Source of the DNA: Planctomycetaceae bacterium
Lineage (GTDB): Bacteria > Planctomycetota > Planctomycetia > Planctomycetales > Planctomycetaceae
Length of the DNA stretch: 41,641 bases
Assembly: GCA_016779365.1 (NCBI GenBank)
Contig: JADHNX010000002.1
Location: 1-41,641 of the forward strand
Direction: 5' to 3'
Under the pieces are notes generated by a model. That model searched no databases. It saw nothing but the letters and a program-made list of their open reading frames with translations, and was not told where the DNA came from. Positions 26,070 through 34,861 of the stretch are shown piece after piece (the stretch's first letter is position 1; the number at the start of each line of letters is the position of its first letter). The translations under genes were made by a program, and so were the position numbers.

Positions 26070-27401
26070 ATGAATCAGCATCACTTCTCACGGCGAACAT
26101 TCCTGCACGGCCTTGGCGTTTCGATGGCGCTCCCCTGGATGGAGTCGCTGCGAGTCTGGGGCGACGAGACGAACTCATCCAAGGTCGCCAGCCAGGCGCC
26201 AATCCGATTGTGCGTGACCTTCTCCGGCAACGGCTTTCACTCGAAGGAATGGTGGGCCAAAGGAGAAGGCCGCAATATGGAACTCGGCCAGGTCCTTCAG
26301 CCGCTGGCCGACTTCCGAGAGAGGCTGGTCTTCGTGCGCGGGCTTTATCACGAGGAAGCGCGTAAGGGAAACATTCACAGTTCGCAGACCGGCAACATGC
26401 TCTCCGGCGCCCCGATCGCCAGCGGCGGCGAGATTCGCTCAGGGACCAGCTTCGATCAGGTCATTGCTCAGACCTATGGCCGCAGCACCAAAGTCCCAAG
26501 CCTGGTCCTGGCCTGCGAGACCTCGAACCCGTCTGTCCATAAAAACTACAGCATGCTTTACAGCTCGCACATTTCGTGGAGCTCGCCGACGACCCCCACG
26601 CCTCTGGAACTGTATCCCGCGCTGGCGTTCGACCGACTCTTCAAGGACGCGTCGTCACCCGAAGATCAGAGCGTACTGGATGCGGTGCTGGCTGATGCGA
26701 AAGACCTGCGTCGGAAGATCAGTTCCGGAGATCAACAGAAGCTGGACGAGTACCTCGACAGCGTTCGCGAAATTGAGACCCGCATCGCGAGTGCCGGCAA
26801 ACGTGGCGAATTGCAGGGTTGGAAGCCAACTCTCGACAAACCGAACATCGGGCGCCCGGCGGACGGGATTCCGCAGGATATCGCCGAACACATGCGGCTG
26901 ATGATCGATATTCTCGTCCTCGGTTTTCAGACCGACACAACGCGCGTGGCGACGCTCAAGCTGAACAACGACCACAGCGCGTTGCGATTCCCGAATCTCA
27001 CCAGCGTCGAGCAGGCGGGACACGGCATTGACTACATGATTCATCACCTGCTCTCCCACAGTGACGGCCGGGATTGGCTGAAGGTGAATCAGTTCTTCAT
27101 GGAGCAGCTTGCCTACCTGGCACGGAAGCTCGACTCCATTCAGGAAGGCGATCGCACGCTGCTGGACAACACGATGCTGATGCACTGTTCGAGTATGATG
27201 GCCGGAGCGTTGCACAACAACGACCAGCTCCCGGTGATCCTGCTGGGCGGCGCCGGCGGAAAGATGAAAGGGGGCCGCTCCCTCGATTACACCGGAAAAC
27301 CCGAACGTCAACTGTGCCGTCTGTTCCTTTCGATGATGAACAAGATGGACGTGCGTCCGGAAACATTCGGTGACGCAAAGGCGATGCTTGAGGATGTCTA
27401 A
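26070..27401 (+). CDS. DUF1552 exported protein (pair C)
   Basis: This 443-residue protein begins MNQHHFSRRTFLHGLGVSMA, a good twin-arginine leader, then LCVTFSGNGFHSKEWWAKGE, LVFVRGLYHEEARKGNIHSS, QTGNMLSGAPIASGGEIRSG, LDEYLDSVREIETRIASAGK, LMIDILVLGFQTDTTRVATL, LLDNTMLMHCSSMMAGALHN and ILLGGAGGKMKGGRSLDY. It aligns throughout with the pair B copy. The start at 26070 follows a GGAG; the frame is open back to 25974, but that portion would be translated from the REP-like pair. Probably exported folded by Tat, together with or after the cytochrome protein. Confidence 0.92.
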   Translation: MNQHHFSRRTFLHGLGVSMALPWMESLRVWGDETNSSKVASQAPIRLCVTFSGNGFHSKEWWAKGEGRNMELGQVLQPLADFRERLVFVRGLYHEEARKGNIHSSQTGNMLSGAPIASGGEIRSGTSFDQVIAQTYGRSTKVPSLVLACETSNPSVHKNYSMLYSSHISWSSPTTPTPLELYPALAFDRLFKDASSPEDQSVLDAVLADAKDLRRKISSGDQQKLDEYLDSVREIETRIASAGKRGELQGWKPTLDKPNIGRPADGIPQDIAEHMRLMIDILVLGFQTDTTRVATLKLNNDHSALRFPNLTSVEQAGHGIDYMIHHLLSHSDGRDWLKVNQFFMEQLAYLARKLDSIQEGDRTLLDNTMLMHCSSMMAGALHNNDQLPVILLGGAGGKMKGGRSLDYTGKPERQLCRLFLSMMNKMDVRPETFGDAKAMLEDV

Positions 27402-27447
27402 ACCGATGAAGTCAGGCCGAACCAATCAATGTCTTGACAGGCGGAGC

Positions 27448-28896
27448 ATGAAATACATCCTCACTTCCATCATTGCCCTGTTGCTCGCACCGCCGGACGC
27501 GCTGCATGCCGACGACTTCGTAGCGAAGAAGCCTAATGTCCTGTTCGTGGTCTTCGATGATTTGAACAACCGTCTTGGTTGCTATGGCGATCCGATTGCG
27601 AAGTCGCCCAATCTCGACCGGCTCGCCGCGCGCGGAACCGTGTTCACGCGGGCTTACTGCCAGCAGCCGATCTGCGGCCCATCGCGGGCTTCGTTCATGA
27701 GCGGACGCCGGCCGGACTCGCTCGGTATTACGAGCATGACGAAGTATCTCTACGACCTGCATCCCGATGCGGTGACGATCCCGCAGTGGTTCAAGCAACA
27801 CGGCTACACCGCCATGAGCATCGGCAAGGTGCTGGGCGGCTACGGCGATCCGGAGCACTTCAAAAAGCTCAGCGTGTGGGATCGTCGCACCGGCGGTAAG
27901 ACGAAAGATGAGTTCGCGATGCCCGGCGGCGCTCACTTGCCGCCGAATCTGGCAAAGGATCCGCTCTGCGAAAATCGCGACGTGCCGGACGAAGCGTGCT
28001 TTGACACCGTGTCGGCCAACCTCGCCATCACCGAGTTGCGGGCGCTCGCGAAGAAGCCGCAGCCCTTCTTTCTCGCACTGGGCCTCTTCAAACCACACAC
28101 GCCTTACAAGGTGCCGAAGCGCTACTGGGACCTGTATCGCCGCGAGGACATCCCGGCCATCGATCCCGCTGCGCGCCCGAGCAACGCGCCTGAGATCGCC
28201 TTTCACGCGAACCACGAAATCCTCGGCGAGCCGAACAATCGTCGCACGCTCGATGACGAAGCTCAGCGCGAGATCCGCCACGGCTACTATGCCGCGATGA
28301 GTTTCGCCGACGCGCAGTTTGGCCGCGTGCTGGACGCGCTGGATGAACTGAAACTGAGCGACAACACCATCGTCGTCATCATTGGCGACAATGGCTTTCA
28401 CCTCGGCGAGCACGACACGTGGGGAAAGATGACTTTGTTCGGATGGGACGCCCGCGTGCCGCTCATCATCAGCGCTCCCGGCATCGGAAAGGGCGGCGCA
28501 AAGACGAGCGCCATCAGCGAATTGATCGACATCTTTCCTACGCTCACGGACCTCAGTGGTCTTCCCTCACCGCCTCAGCTCGACGGTACCAGCCTCGTGC
28601 CCGTGCTCAAGGACGCAACTGCCAAGGTGAAGACCGCCGCGCTCACGCAGCATCCGCGCCCCGCGCTCTACTGGGGCGGCGGTCCGCAGGCCTTGCCGCA
28701 AGTGATGGGCTACGCGCTCAAGACCGACCGCTGGAGCTACCACGAGTGGCGCGACTTCAAAACCGGCCACATCGTCGGCCAGGAACTCTACGACCAGCAG
28801 ACCGATCCGCTGGAAACCGTGAACCAGGCGGGAACCGTAGATTCCGCCGAAGTAATCCCGGCGCTCGCAGAACAACTCGATGCGCTGGTGAACTGA
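27448..28896 (+). CDS. Exported sulfatase, iduronate-2-sulfatase-like
   Basis: This 482-residue type I sulfatase has signal peptide MKYILTSIIALLLAPPDALH-ADD. Metal aspartates lie in VVFDDLNN (D37, D38). The formylglycine motif is C76-GPSR in QQPICGPSRASFMSGRRPDS, so a maturation enzyme is needed elsewhere. IGKVLGGYGDPE, LGLFKPHTPYKVP and GDNGFHLGEHDTWGKMTLF are typical of the iduronate-2-sulfatase-like branch. It would remove sulfate esters from a sulfated sugar outside the cytoplasm. The start at 27448 was chosen for the signal sequence; the frame opens at 27370 inside the DUF1552 gene. It is the first gene with the recurring LLLAP-type signal peptide. Confidence 0.93.
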   Translation: MKYILTSIIALLLAPPDALHADDFVAKKPNVLFVVFDDLNNRLGCYGDPIAKSPNLDRLAARGTVFTRAYCQQPICGPSRASFMSGRRPDSLGITSMTKYLYDLHPDAVTIPQWFKQHGYTAMSIGKVLGGYGDPEHFKKLSVWDRRTGGKTKDEFAMPGGAHLPPNLAKDPLCENRDVPDEACFDTVSANLAITELRALAKKPQPFFLALGLFKPHTPYKVPKRYWDLYRREDIPAIDPAARPSNAPEIAFHANHEILGEPNNRRTLDDEAQREIRHGYYAAMSFADAQFGRVLDALDELKLSDNTIVVIIGDNGFHLGEHDTWGKMTLFGWDARVPLIISAPGIGKGGAKTSAISELIDIFPTLTDLSGLPSPPQLDGTSLVPVLKDATAKVKTAALTQHPRPALYWGGGPQALPQVMGYALKTDRWSYHEWRDFKTGHIVGQELYDQQTDPLETVNQAGTVDSAEVIPALAEQLDALVN

Positions 28897-28919
28897 GTCG
28901 AAAGGAACAATTCTGAACC

Positions 28920-31900
28920 ATGAGATACATACTCACGCTCCTCACCGCCCTCCTGCTCGCGCCGCTTGCCGCGCTCCACGCCGCCGAACCGGTCACGATC
29001 GATCTCTCCAAACGCACCTGGCAGGGGATTCCCGGTCTCGAACGCACGGCGAAAGGCCGTGTGTTTGTCTCGTGGTTTACCGGAGGCACCAAAGAGCCCG
29101 AGCCGCTGAACACCGTCGTGCTCTCGCACAGCGACGATGGTGGCAAGACCTTCTCCGCGCCGCAGGCGATGGGCCTGCCGCTGAACGATGGCACGCGCTG
29201 CTATGACCCCTGCCTGTGGATCGACCCGAAAGGGCGGCTCTGGTATCTCTTCAACCGCAGCGTCAAGGACAGCACGCGCCACGGAGTCTACGCGCGCATT
29301 TGCGATGCGCCGGATGCCACGCCCCCGGTGTGGGGCGCGGAGTTTCGCGTGGGGTTCGACAGCCCCTTCAGCTTCCGGATGAACAAAGCGACCGTGCTCT
29401 CGAGCGGCGAGTGGATCCTGCCAGTGGTTCACGCATTGGAGCCCTTGGCGGGCTGGGCGGGCTTCGATCCGAAACAGGTCTTCGGCGCGGCGGTCTTTAC
29501 TGATGAGGGTAAGACCTGGAACCTGCATGGCGCGGTGAAGACGGAGAAGGCGGGCCTCGAAAACATGATCGTCGAGTTGAAGGACGGCCGCCTCTGGATG
29601 CTCATTCGCACCGAGAAGGTGCTGTGGGAAAGTCATTCCTCCGACAAAGGCCGCACCTGGACAGAAGGCAAACCCACCACCATCGCCACGCCGCATTCTC
29701 GTTTCTTCATCCGACGCCTGGCCTCGGGCCACCTGCTGCTCGTGAACCATCACAAGTTCACAGGCCGCAGCCATCTCACCGCGCAGATCTCGACCGACGA
29801 CGGCAAGACCTGGAACGACGGTCTGCTGCTCGATGAACGCGGCGGCGTTTCCTACCCCGATGGCATGCAGGACAAGGATGGCCTCATCTGGATCACCTAT
29901 GATCGTGATCGCGGCGGCGCAGGCGAGATCTTGCTCGCGAAATTCAAAGAAGAGGACGTGGCCTCAGGGCAGAACGTCTCCGGTGCCGTCAGCCTGAAGC
30001 AGGTGGTGAACAAGCTCGACAAGCCTGCCAGCGCGCCGAACCCCTCGTCGGCCGAACTGCCCGCCTCCATCCACTCAAGTGCCGAATGGACCGCGCAAGC
30101 GGCCAAGGACGCGAAGCAGGATTTCACCAGCATCCCCTTCGACGGAAAGACGCCCAACAAACTCGCCTGCGACACCACGCTGCGCGAAATGCCTGATGGT
30201 TCGTGGGTCATGGTCATGCTCGGCGGCGGCGACACGGAGCCGCGGCCGGAGAATCACGTCCTGCTGACGCGCAGCCATGACAAGGGCAAGACCTGGAGCC
30301 CGATGCAGCCGCTCGACTTCGGGTTTCCCCGCGAGGGCGACACCATCGCCATGGTGCCGAGCGAACTCATGGTCCATGCCGGGCGCTGCACGCTGTTCTT
30401 TGCCACGCACGACGGGAAGTTCGCCGGTTGGAAGGAATGGATGACGCACAGCGAGGACAGTTGCCGCACCTGGAGCAAACCCAAGCCTGCACCGGGCCGC
30501 CTGCATGAGCGCACCTTCATCCGCAACCACATCGTGGCGCGAGACGGCCGCATCCTGCTGCCGTTCCAGCACTACCTCGACGCACCTTCGTGCCGCAATC
30601 CGCGCAACGGCGTGCTCATCAGTAGCGATGGCGGCAAGACCTGGACCGAGCACGGCGACATCCGCATCACGCCCGACGACCGCTACCACGGTTGGGCCGA
30701 AAACAACATCGCGGAACTCGCCGACGGCCGCATCGCCATGATCATCCGCGCCGACGGTCTCGGGGGCGTGCTTTACTACGCCGAATCGAAGGATGGCGGC
30801 AAAACATGGCCGGAGTTCGCTGCGAAGTCCGACATTCCCAACCCCGGCTCGAAGGCCACGCTGTATCCGCTCGGCGGCGATACCTTGGCGCTACTGCATA
30901 ATCCCAATCCGAAGGGACGTCATCCGCTGGCGCTATGGATCAGCTTCGACGGCATGAAGACCTGGCCGTATCAGCGTGTGTTGGTGGAGCACTCCAGCGA
31001 CGGCCCCGGGCGTTCCCTGAACTACCCCGATGGATTCGTCAGCCAAGACAAGCAGTGGCTCCACTTCGCCTACGACGACAACCGCGACCGTGCCGTGCAT
31101 TACTCTGCGAAGCTGCCGTCGCTGCCCGTAGCGAAGCCCGCTGCCGCGCCGAAACCCGCCGTCACAGTCACGCAGGAGCTTCTCAACAGCATCCACGTCA
31201 CGCCGAAGCTCATCTTCGATCCGATGCCCGCCTATGGGCAAAAGTATCTGCCCTTCGCGATGGCCGCGAGCATGGAGTCCACGTCGAAAGGAAGGCTCTG
31301 GACCTGCTGGGCGGGCGGGCAGGACGGACCGAATGCGTATCTCCTCGCCAGCTACAGCGATGACCAGGGCAAGTCGTGGCATGATCCGGTGTTCGTCATC
31401 GACCCGCAGGCGCATGGGCTGAAGATGGGCACGCGGCTCGGGTCGTTCTGGTGCGATCCAAAGGGGCGGCTCTGGTTGTTCTTCCATCAGTCGGTCGGCA
31501 TGTTCGACGGCAGTTGCAGCAATTGGTTTGTCCGCTGCGACGATCCCGATGCGGAGAAGCCCGTGTGGACGGAGCCGGTTTACATCGGCTTCGGCGCGTC
31601 ATTGAACAAACCCATCGTGCGCAAGAACGGCGAGTGGATCCTGCCCGTGTCGCTGTGGGAGCGCTGGCATATCGACAAGCCCTTTGCCGATTGCTACCAC
31701 GAACTCGACGCGGTGCGCGGCGCGAATGTCTTCGTCTCCGATGATGAAGGCAGCCACTGGCGATATCGCGGCGGGATCATTTTCAAAGACAGTTGTTTCA
31801 ACGAGCACTCGGTGGTCGAACTTCAGGATGGCCGGCTCCGCATGCTCTCGCGAGGCATGAAGGAAGCCTTGCAGAGCTTCTCCGACGACGGCGGCAAAAC

Positions 31901-32333
31901 GTGGCAGCCGCAGTCCACTGCTTTCCCACACGTCAACAGCAAGAGCATCTTCCGACGCCTCCAGTCGGGCAACCTCCTGCTCATCCGCCATGGCCAGGAC
32001 ATGACGAACGCCACCAACGGTCGCAAAGAACTCACCGCGTTCCTCTCCACTGATGACGGCAAGACCTGGTCCGGCAACCTGCTGCTCGATGAACGAAACA
32101 ACGTCTCTTACCCCGACATCGCACAGGCTCCGAACGGCGACATCTACGTCCACTACGATCGCGACCGCAGCGGTGCGGCAGAGATCCTCTTCGCGAACTT
32201 CCGCGAGGATGATGTGCAGGCGGGCAAACTCGTCAGCAAAGACGCGTCGCTGAAGAACATTGTCAAAAGCAGGCAACTCGGCATGAACCGCGGCGGGCCG
32301 GACGGGGCGACATCAGCCAGGGAACCCAAGTAA
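28920..32333 (+). CDS. Three-module sialidase-like (BNR/Asp-box) exported protein
   Basis: This 1137-residue protein has a signal peptide whose core is [18 protein letters not shown]. Three propeller modules follow: about 25-360, 385-733 and 760-1125, joined by Pro/Ala-rich linkers ([30 protein letters not shown]). At least ten Asp boxes are seen, for example [48 protein letters not shown] and [10 protein letters not shown]. Modules 1 and 3 are more alike, both ending LLLDER..VSYPD and YDRDR.GA.EIL.A.F. Members of the BNR_2/GH33-like group hydrolyse terminal sialic acids or related ulosonic acids, or act as other exo-glycosidases; activity here is not proven. The start is 23 bp after the sulfatase, behind GAAAGGAACA. 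Confidence 0.85.
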   Translation: MRYILTLLTALLLAPLAALHAAEPVTIDLSKRTWQGIPGLERTAKGRVFVSWFTGGTKEPEPLNTVVLSHSDDGGKTFSAPQAMGLPLNDGTRCYDPCLWIDPKGRLWYLFNRSVKDSTRHGVYARICDAPDATPPVWGAEFRVGFDSPFSFRMNKATVLSSGEWILPVVHALEPLAGWAGFDPKQVFGAAVFTDEGKTWNLHGAVKTEKAGLENMIVELKDGRLWMLIRTEKVLWESHSSDKGRTWTEGKPTTIATPHSRFFIRRLASGHLLLVNHHKFTGRSHLTAQISTDDGKTWNDGLLLDERGGVSYPDGMQDKDGLIWITYDRDRGGAGEILLAKFKEEDVASGQNVSGAVSLKQVVNKLDKPASAPNPSSAELPASIHSSAEWTAQAAKDAKQDFTSIPFDGKTPNKLACDTTLREMPDGSWVMVMLGGGDTEPRPENHVLLTRSHDKGKTWSPMQPLDFGFPREGDTIAMVPSELMVHAGRCTLFFATHDGKFAGWKEWMTHSEDSCRTWSKPKPAPGRLHERTFIRNHIVARDGRILLPFQHYLDAPSCRNPRNGVLISSDGGKTWTEHGDIRITPDDRYHGWAENNIAELADGRIAMIIRADGLGGVLYYAESKDGGKTWPEFAAKSDIPNPGSKATLYPLGGDTLALLHNPNPKGRHPLALWISFDGMKTWPYQRVLVEHSSDGPGRSLNYPDGFVSQDKQWLHFAYDDNRDRAVHYSAKLPSLPVAKPAAAPKPAVTVTQELLNSIHVTPKLIFDPMPAYGQKYLPFAMAASMESTSKGRLWTCWAGGQDGPNAYLLASYSDDQGKSWHDPVFVIDPQAHGLKMGTRLGSFWCDPKGRLWLFFHQSVGMFDGSCSNWFVRCDDPDAEKPVWTEPVYIGFGASLNKPIVRKNGEWILPVSLWERWHIDKPFADCYHELDAVRGANVFVSDDEGSHWRYRGGIIFKDSCFNEHSVVELQDGRLRMLSRGMKEALQSFSDDGGKTWQPQSTAFPHVNSKSIFRRLQSGNLLLIRHGQDMTNATNGRKELTAFLSTDDGKTWSGNLLLDERNNVSYPDIAQAPNGDIYVHYDRDRSGAAEILFANFREDDVQAGKLVSKDASLKNIVKSRQLGMNRGGPDGATSAREPK

Positions 32334-32352
32334 CCACCACGGAACGGCAACC

Positions 32353-32466
32353 ATGAAACTAACACTCATCATCCTCACTACTCTGCTGCTCGCGCCGCTG
32401 GCCGCGCCGATGAATTTCCAAAGACTTGAGATTGCCCTACTGCAAAGTGCCAGACAATGGGACTAA
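32353..32466 (+). pseudogene. Orphan signal-peptide cassette
   Basis: An ATG opens a 37-codon frame whose first 19 codons repeat the recurring signal sequence ([19 protein letters not shown]). It then runs into unrelated AT-richer sequence (MNFQRLEIALLQ...) and stops at 32464. A 27-base stretch (32381-32407) is identical to the signal region of the gene at 38334. No mature domain follows. It precedes another full copy of the cassette by 22 bases, so it looks like the 5' end left by a deletion or a partial duplication. Confidence 0.7.
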
Positions 32467-32488
32467 TCGAGAACTGAAAGGAACAACC

Positions 32489-33697
32489 ATGAAACTCACC
32501 CTCACCATCCTCACCACGCTGCTGCTCTCGCCGTTTGCGGTGCTGCATGCGCAGTCATCACAGACTGACGGCGCTGGCGTTGGTTATGCCGTCGCGTCCC
32601 GCTTGGAAGAGTTCTTGGGAGAGCCGCTCTTTGTTCCCATGCAGCAGCTTTGGGAGAATCGCGGCGGTTGGGGCGGAGTCCTCACTGCGAAAGACGGCAC
32701 GGTGGTGACGTTTCAGTCGCCCGGTGGCGGCAATTGTCGGCGCAGCCGCGACGGCGGCAAGACTTGGGACGCCGACATCGAGATCGCTCCCGACGCCAAA
32801 GGCGGCCGCGCGCTCGTGGACGAGGCGAAGGGCGACATCCTTTACGTCAATCCGGCCGCCGGCTGGCTCTTCCGCAGTCGCGATTCGGGCGCGACCTGGA
32901 CGCGCGAGAGCGTGCAGGTGCGGCCCGATGGATTCGGGAACATCCCGAAGACCGAGGGCGTGGCGGCCATGCAGTGCGGCATCACGCTCGCGTTCGGCAA
33001 GCACCAGGGCCGGCTCCTCATGCCGGCGCGGGTCATGGGGCCGCAGAGTTCCAACGCCGTCGAGTGGCGGCCTTACCACTACAGCACCGCGCTCTACAGC
33101 GACGATGGCGGCGCAGTCTGGCAGACCAGCAAGCCCTTCCCCGTGCTCGGCACCGGCGAGGCGGCGCTGGCCGAGCTGTCCGACGGCAGCATTCTCTACA
33201 ACTCCCGCGAGCACATGAGCCGTGGCAACCGCTTCATGGCCCACAGCGACGATGGCGGCGACCTCTGGATCGGCGCCTACCGCAGCCCCGACCTGCCCGA
33301 CGGCGCGCGCGGCACGTCCTACGGCCTGATGGGCGGCATGATCCGCCTGCCGGTCGCCGGCCACGACATCCTGCTCTACAGCAACGTGGACACCGACGCC
33401 GGCGTGATGCCCAAGCAAGTCGGCGCGTCCATCGCAACGGGCCGCGAGAAAGCGACCGTCTGGGCCAGCTTCGACGGCGGCCGCACCTGGCCGGTCAAGC
33501 GGCTCGTCTACGACGGCCCCAGCGCCTACTCCAATCTCGGCGTGGGCCGGAACGGGACGCCAAGCCAGGGCAAGATCTATCTCCTTTTCGAAGGCGGCCC
33601 GAAAGGGTGCCACGAAGCGGTTCAAGTGGTCTCGTTCAACCTGAGCTGGCTGCTCAACGGCCGCGACATCACCAAGCTCCTCGGGAAAACACGCTAG
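32489..33697 (+). CDS. Sialidase-like exported beta-propeller protein
   Basis: This 402-residue protein has signal peptide MKLTLTILTTLLLSPFAVLH-AQSS. Asp-box repeats include SRDGGKTWDAD, SRDSGATWTRE, SDDGGAVWQTS, SDDGGDLWIGA and SFDGGRTWPVK. Other propeller features are TVVTFQSPGGGN, GRLLMPARVMGP, GEAALAELSDGSILYNSREH (the Glu and Arg are candidate GH33 acid/nucleophile-partner and arginine-triad residues) and GKIYLLFEGG near the end. This fits the exo-alpha-sialidase-like family. It is the most convincing stand-alone GH33-like member here, though specificity is not shown. Start at 32489 has GAAAGGAACA upstream; the frame opens at 32426 inside the orphan cassette. Confidence 0.85.
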   Translation: MKLTLTILTTLLLSPFAVLHAQSSQTDGAGVGYAVASRLEEFLGEPLFVPMQQLWENRGGWGGVLTAKDGTVVTFQSPGGGNCRRSRDGGKTWDADIEIAPDAKGGRALVDEAKGDILYVNPAAGWLFRSRDSGATWTRESVQVRPDGFGNIPKTEGVAAMQCGITLAFGKHQGRLLMPARVMGPQSSNAVEWRPYHYSTALYSDDGGAVWQTSKPFPVLGTGEAALAELSDGSILYNSREHMSRGNRFMAHSDDGGDLWIGAYRSPDLPDGARGTSYGLMGGMIRLPVAGHDILLYSNVDTDAGVMPKQVGASIATGREKATVWASFDGGRTWPVKRLVYDGPSAYSNLGVGRNGTPSQGKIYLLFEGGPKGCHEAVQVVSFNLSWLLNGRDITKLLGKTR

Positions 33698-33720
33698 TCG
33701 CCGACAACAGGACCACGAAT

Positions 33721-34842
33721 ATGAAAGCTGTTTGCTTGGGGCTTCTACTCTCATCGCTCGGGCTACTGGTCGCGCTGCATGCCGCTGTGGCGAGTTCTCC
33801 GGACGATCTGCCCTTTCCGGACGGCATCCAGCATGTGCGCGTTGAGCGCAGCGATTCGGATCAATACAAATTCCTGCACGACCCGGCCATCGAGTTTCAT
33901 AAAGCCGAGCTTTTTGCCGCCTGGTATAACTGCCCGGAGCAGGAAATCGTCGGCGAGTCGCTCATCCGCTGCCGTCGCTCGAAGGACGGCGGCAAGACGT
34001 GGTCCGCCCTGGAAGTCATCGCCGAGGACACGAGCCGTGGCGGAACCTACTACGTGCCCGCACAACTGCTCTCACATGGCGGCGTGCTCCACGCCTTCGT
34101 CGGCAAGATGAAAGGGCACGATCTCATCACCACCTGCGCGGTTTATGCGCTCGATGAGGCGACCAACCGCTGGCAGCCACGCCGCGACATCGCTGATCTA
34201 TTCCTGCCGCTTTGCCAACCATTGAAGATGGCCGATGGCAACTGGATCATGGCGGGCCGGGTGGCGAGCCGGTTCGGCGTGAAGCCCTTCATCCCGGCCG
34301 TAGCCATCAGCAAGGGCGATGACCTCACTGACCGCTGGCAGATCGTGCGATTGCAGGCGGAGGAACTTTCCAAAGCGCATTGCCCCGAAACCACCGTCTG
34401 GGTGGAAGGTAACGAGTTGCTTGCAATCACGCGCAACAACACGGGCGCGGTGCCGTTTGTGTTTGCCAGTCACGACTACGGCCGCACCTGGAGCGCGGTG
34501 AAGGATCACGCATTCACCGCCTCCACCTCGAAGCTGTATGCTGGCCATCTTTCCACAGGGCAGCGCTACCTTGTCTTCAATCAGCCCAAGGAAGGCGAGA
34601 AAGGCTTCAACAGCCGCGAAACACTCGTGATTGGTGTGAGCCGGCCCGGCGAGTCCGAACTGGCGAAGACCTGGTGCGTGCAGAACCACAACACGCCCGA
34701 CCGCCCGACCGCGTCGCATTATCCCTGCGCCATCGAGCATGACGGCCGCTTGTTCGTGCTCTACACGGCCGGACTCAGTGGCCGCAGACAATGCGAGCTG
34801 GCGGTTATTCCAATCACATCCCTGCAAGTAACGAGCAAGTGA
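33721..34842 (+). CDS. Sialidase-like exported beta-propeller protein
   Basis: This 373-residue protein has a signal peptide MKAVCLGLLLSSLGLLVALH-AAVA. The C-region of this signal (VALHAA) resembles the recurring cassette but the N-part differs. Asp boxes [12 protein letters not shown] and SHDYGRTWSAV, plus AWYNCPEQEIVGESLIRCRR, GNELLAITRNNTGAVPFVFA and HYPCAIEHDGRLFVLYTAGL, fit a six-bladed BNR_2 propeller. The open frame starts 1071 bp upstream inside the previous gene in another frame and is rejected there. It begins 23 bp after the preceding stop behind an ACAGGA site. Confidence 0.82.
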   Translation: MKAVCLGLLLSSLGLLVALHAAVASSPDDLPFPDGIQHVRVERSDSDQYKFLHDPAIEFHKAELFAAWYNCPEQEIVGESLIRCRRSKDGGKTWSALEVIAEDTSRGGTYYVPAQLLSHGGVLHAFVGKMKGHDLITTCAVYALDEATNRWQPRRDIADLFLPLCQPLKMADGNWIMAGRVASRFGVKPFIPAVAISKGDDLTDRWQIVRLQAEELSKAHCPETTVWVEGNELLAITRNNTGAVPFVFASHDYGRTWSAVKDHAFTASTSKLYAGHLSTGQRYLVFNQPKEGEKGFNSRETLVIGVSRPGESELAKTWCVQNHNTPDRPTASHYPCAIEHDGRLFVLYTAGLSGRRQCELAVIPITSLQVTSK

Positions 34843-34861
34843 AAGAAGCCGGAACCTACTT

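Noticed and set aside
32650-33720. Long plus-strand extension upstream of the 33721 sialidase-like gene
   Set aside because: It is extremely Arg-rich and lies out of frame within the 32489 gene; a proper signal peptide begins at 33721.
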